Shown here: positions 6,847-7,060 of the stretch, piece by piece
Layout of the letters: every line of letters starts with the position of its first letter
How positions within the stretch are numbered: position 1 is the first letter of the stretch
NCBI GenBank assembly: GCA_003491845.1
Contig: DNBN01000158.1
Location: 5,351 to 12,410, forward strand
DNA from: Porticoccaceae bacterium
GTDB taxonomy: Bacteria > Pseudomonadota > Gammaproteobacteria > Pseudomonadales > Porticoccaceae
Reading direction: 5' to 3'
Length of the DNA: 7,060 bases
Notes under the pieces: generated by a model
Seen by the model: the letters and a program-made list of their open reading frames with translations, nothing else
Databases searched by the model: none
What the model was told of the DNA's origin: nothing
Translations under genes and position numbers: made by a program

Positions 6847-6878
6847 ATGCGGCTCCTATGAAGGGGCCGCATTGTTTT
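6847..6878 (+). terminator. Intrinsic terminator after rpsO
   Basis: ATGCGGCTCC (6847-6856) pairs with GGGGCCGCAT (6863-6872) through ten pairs, one of them U-G; T6857-A6862 may also close, leaving an ATGA loop. TTGTTTT (6872-6878) follows. It starts nine bases after the rpsO stop. It should end most rpsO transcripts while letting some read into pnp, as the E. coli rpsO terminator does. Confidence 0.9.
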
Positions 6879-6892
6879 CAACTATCACAAAA

Positions 6893-6992
6893 AAAGTTCG
6901 TCTGACAACGATTCTTGTACCTATGCTGATCGAGTTACTTATAACAATCACTTTTCAGTTGGTTGTTATAAGTAACCCGAGCAGCGAACTTT
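6893..6992 (+). promoter_or_regulatory. Long stem-loop in the pnp leader, candidate RNase III processing site
   Basis: The centre is a 17-pair stem, 6934-6950 with 6960-6976, with a single U-G pair and the 9-base loop CTTTTCAGT. After one A/C mismatch, TCG (6930-6932) pairs with CGA (6978-6980). After one A/G mismatch, CTG (6926-6928) pairs with CAG (6982-6984), and G6925-C6985 can extend this. Further out, AAAGTTCG (6893-6900) pairs perfectly with CGAACTTT (6985-6992), leaving a 5' bulge of about 25 bases. A competing arm is GATTCT (6910-6915) with AGAATC (6994-6999). In E. coli, RNase III cuts a long stem in the pnp leader and PNPase then represses its own synthesis; position and shape here fit that role (inference). 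Confidence 0.75.
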
Positions 6993-7014
6993 CAGAATCC
7001 AAGTAAGGCGTTTT

Positions 7015-7039
7015 AAGGTAAATTACAAAGGTAAAATTA
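7015..7039 (+). repeat. Duplicated Shine-Dalgarno-like segment before pnp
   Basis: AAGGTAAATTA (7015-7025) is repeated as AAGGTAAAATTA (7028-7039), with one extra A in the second copy. The second AAGG (with AAAGG at 7027-7031) is seven bases from the ATG at 7039 and is the probable ribosome binding site. The first copy has no start codon in its matching position. Confidence 0.7.
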
Positions 7040-7060
7040 TGAATCCTTTAATTAAGAAAT
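7039..7060 (+). CDS. pnp: Polyribonucleotide nucleotidyltransferase (PNPase), first seven codons, truncated by the window end
   Basis: Only MNPLIKK and one further base are visible. PNPase is a phosphorolytic 3'-5' exoribonuclease and a component of the degradosome in E. coli. The identification rests on three points: the peptide resembles known PNPase N-termini (MLNPIVRKF in E. coli, MNPVIKKF in pseudomonads), the gene lies directly after rpsO, and the gap between them holds an RNase III-type leader stem. AAAGG (7027-7031) stands seven bases before the ATG. Nothing can be said about the catalytic or KH/S1 domains, which lie outside the window. Confidence 0.88.

Noticed and set aside
6902..6945. 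Possible pnp promoter: CTGACA (6902-6907) with TATGCT (6922-6927), or TTGTAC (6915-6920) with TATAAC (6940-6945)
   Set aside because: The first pair is only 14 bases apart. The second has a poor -35 box, a 19-base spacer, and a -10 box that is part of the long stem. Not supported as a promoter.
1..7060. A novel defence, mobile or accessory system
   Set aside because: Every sizeable reading frame belongs to a well-known core gene in conserved order. There are no transposase, integrase, CRISPR repeat or attachment-site signals.

Overview
The window holds a canonical transcription/translation housekeeping cluster of a gammaproteobacterium, in the order initiator tRNA (3' part) - rimP - nusA - infB - rbfA - truB - rpsO - pnp (first codons only), all on the + strand. 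This is the metY-rimP-nusA-infB-rbfA-truB-rpsO-pnp arrangement known from Escherichia coli. Protein lengths and motifs match the family (NusA 497 aa with two C-terminal acidic repeats, IF2 890 aa, TruB 314 aa, S15 89 aa). The two NusA acidic repeats and the long IF2 N-terminus point to Gammaproteobacteria. The PNPase start (MNPLIKK) and the AT-leaning codon use would suit a marine lineage nearer Pseudomonadales/Cellvibrionales than enterics, but that placement is inference.

Layout. Positions 1-56 are the 3' part of tRNA-fMet. A leader of about 270 bases follows and ends in two back-to-back intrinsic terminators (247-274 and 285-307), placed just before the very strong rimP ribosome binding site. 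Transcription into rimP-nusA-infB must therefore pass two terminators, a natural point for NusA-dependent autoregulation. rimP, nusA, infB, rbfA and truB follow with gaps of 19, 28, 44 and 2 bases; truB starts on TTG, two bases after the rbfA stop. The 167-base truB-rpsO gap carries a hairpin and then an H-type pseudoknot ending exactly at the rpsO Shine-Dalgarno sequence, which fits an S15 autoregulatory operator. After rpsO come a strong intrinsic terminator and a roughly 100-base imperfect duplex before pnp, which looks like the RNase III processing element known from the E. coli pnp leader.

The genes act together: initiator tRNA and IF2 start translation; RimP and RbfA mature the 30S subunit; S15 is a primary 16S rRNA binder; TruB modifies tRNA U55; NusA tunes elongation and termination; PNPase degrades RNA. 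No mobile element, CRISPR array, defence module or unfamiliar gene is visible. The coding content is ordinary; what merits a second look is the set of cis-acting RNA structures in the gaps.
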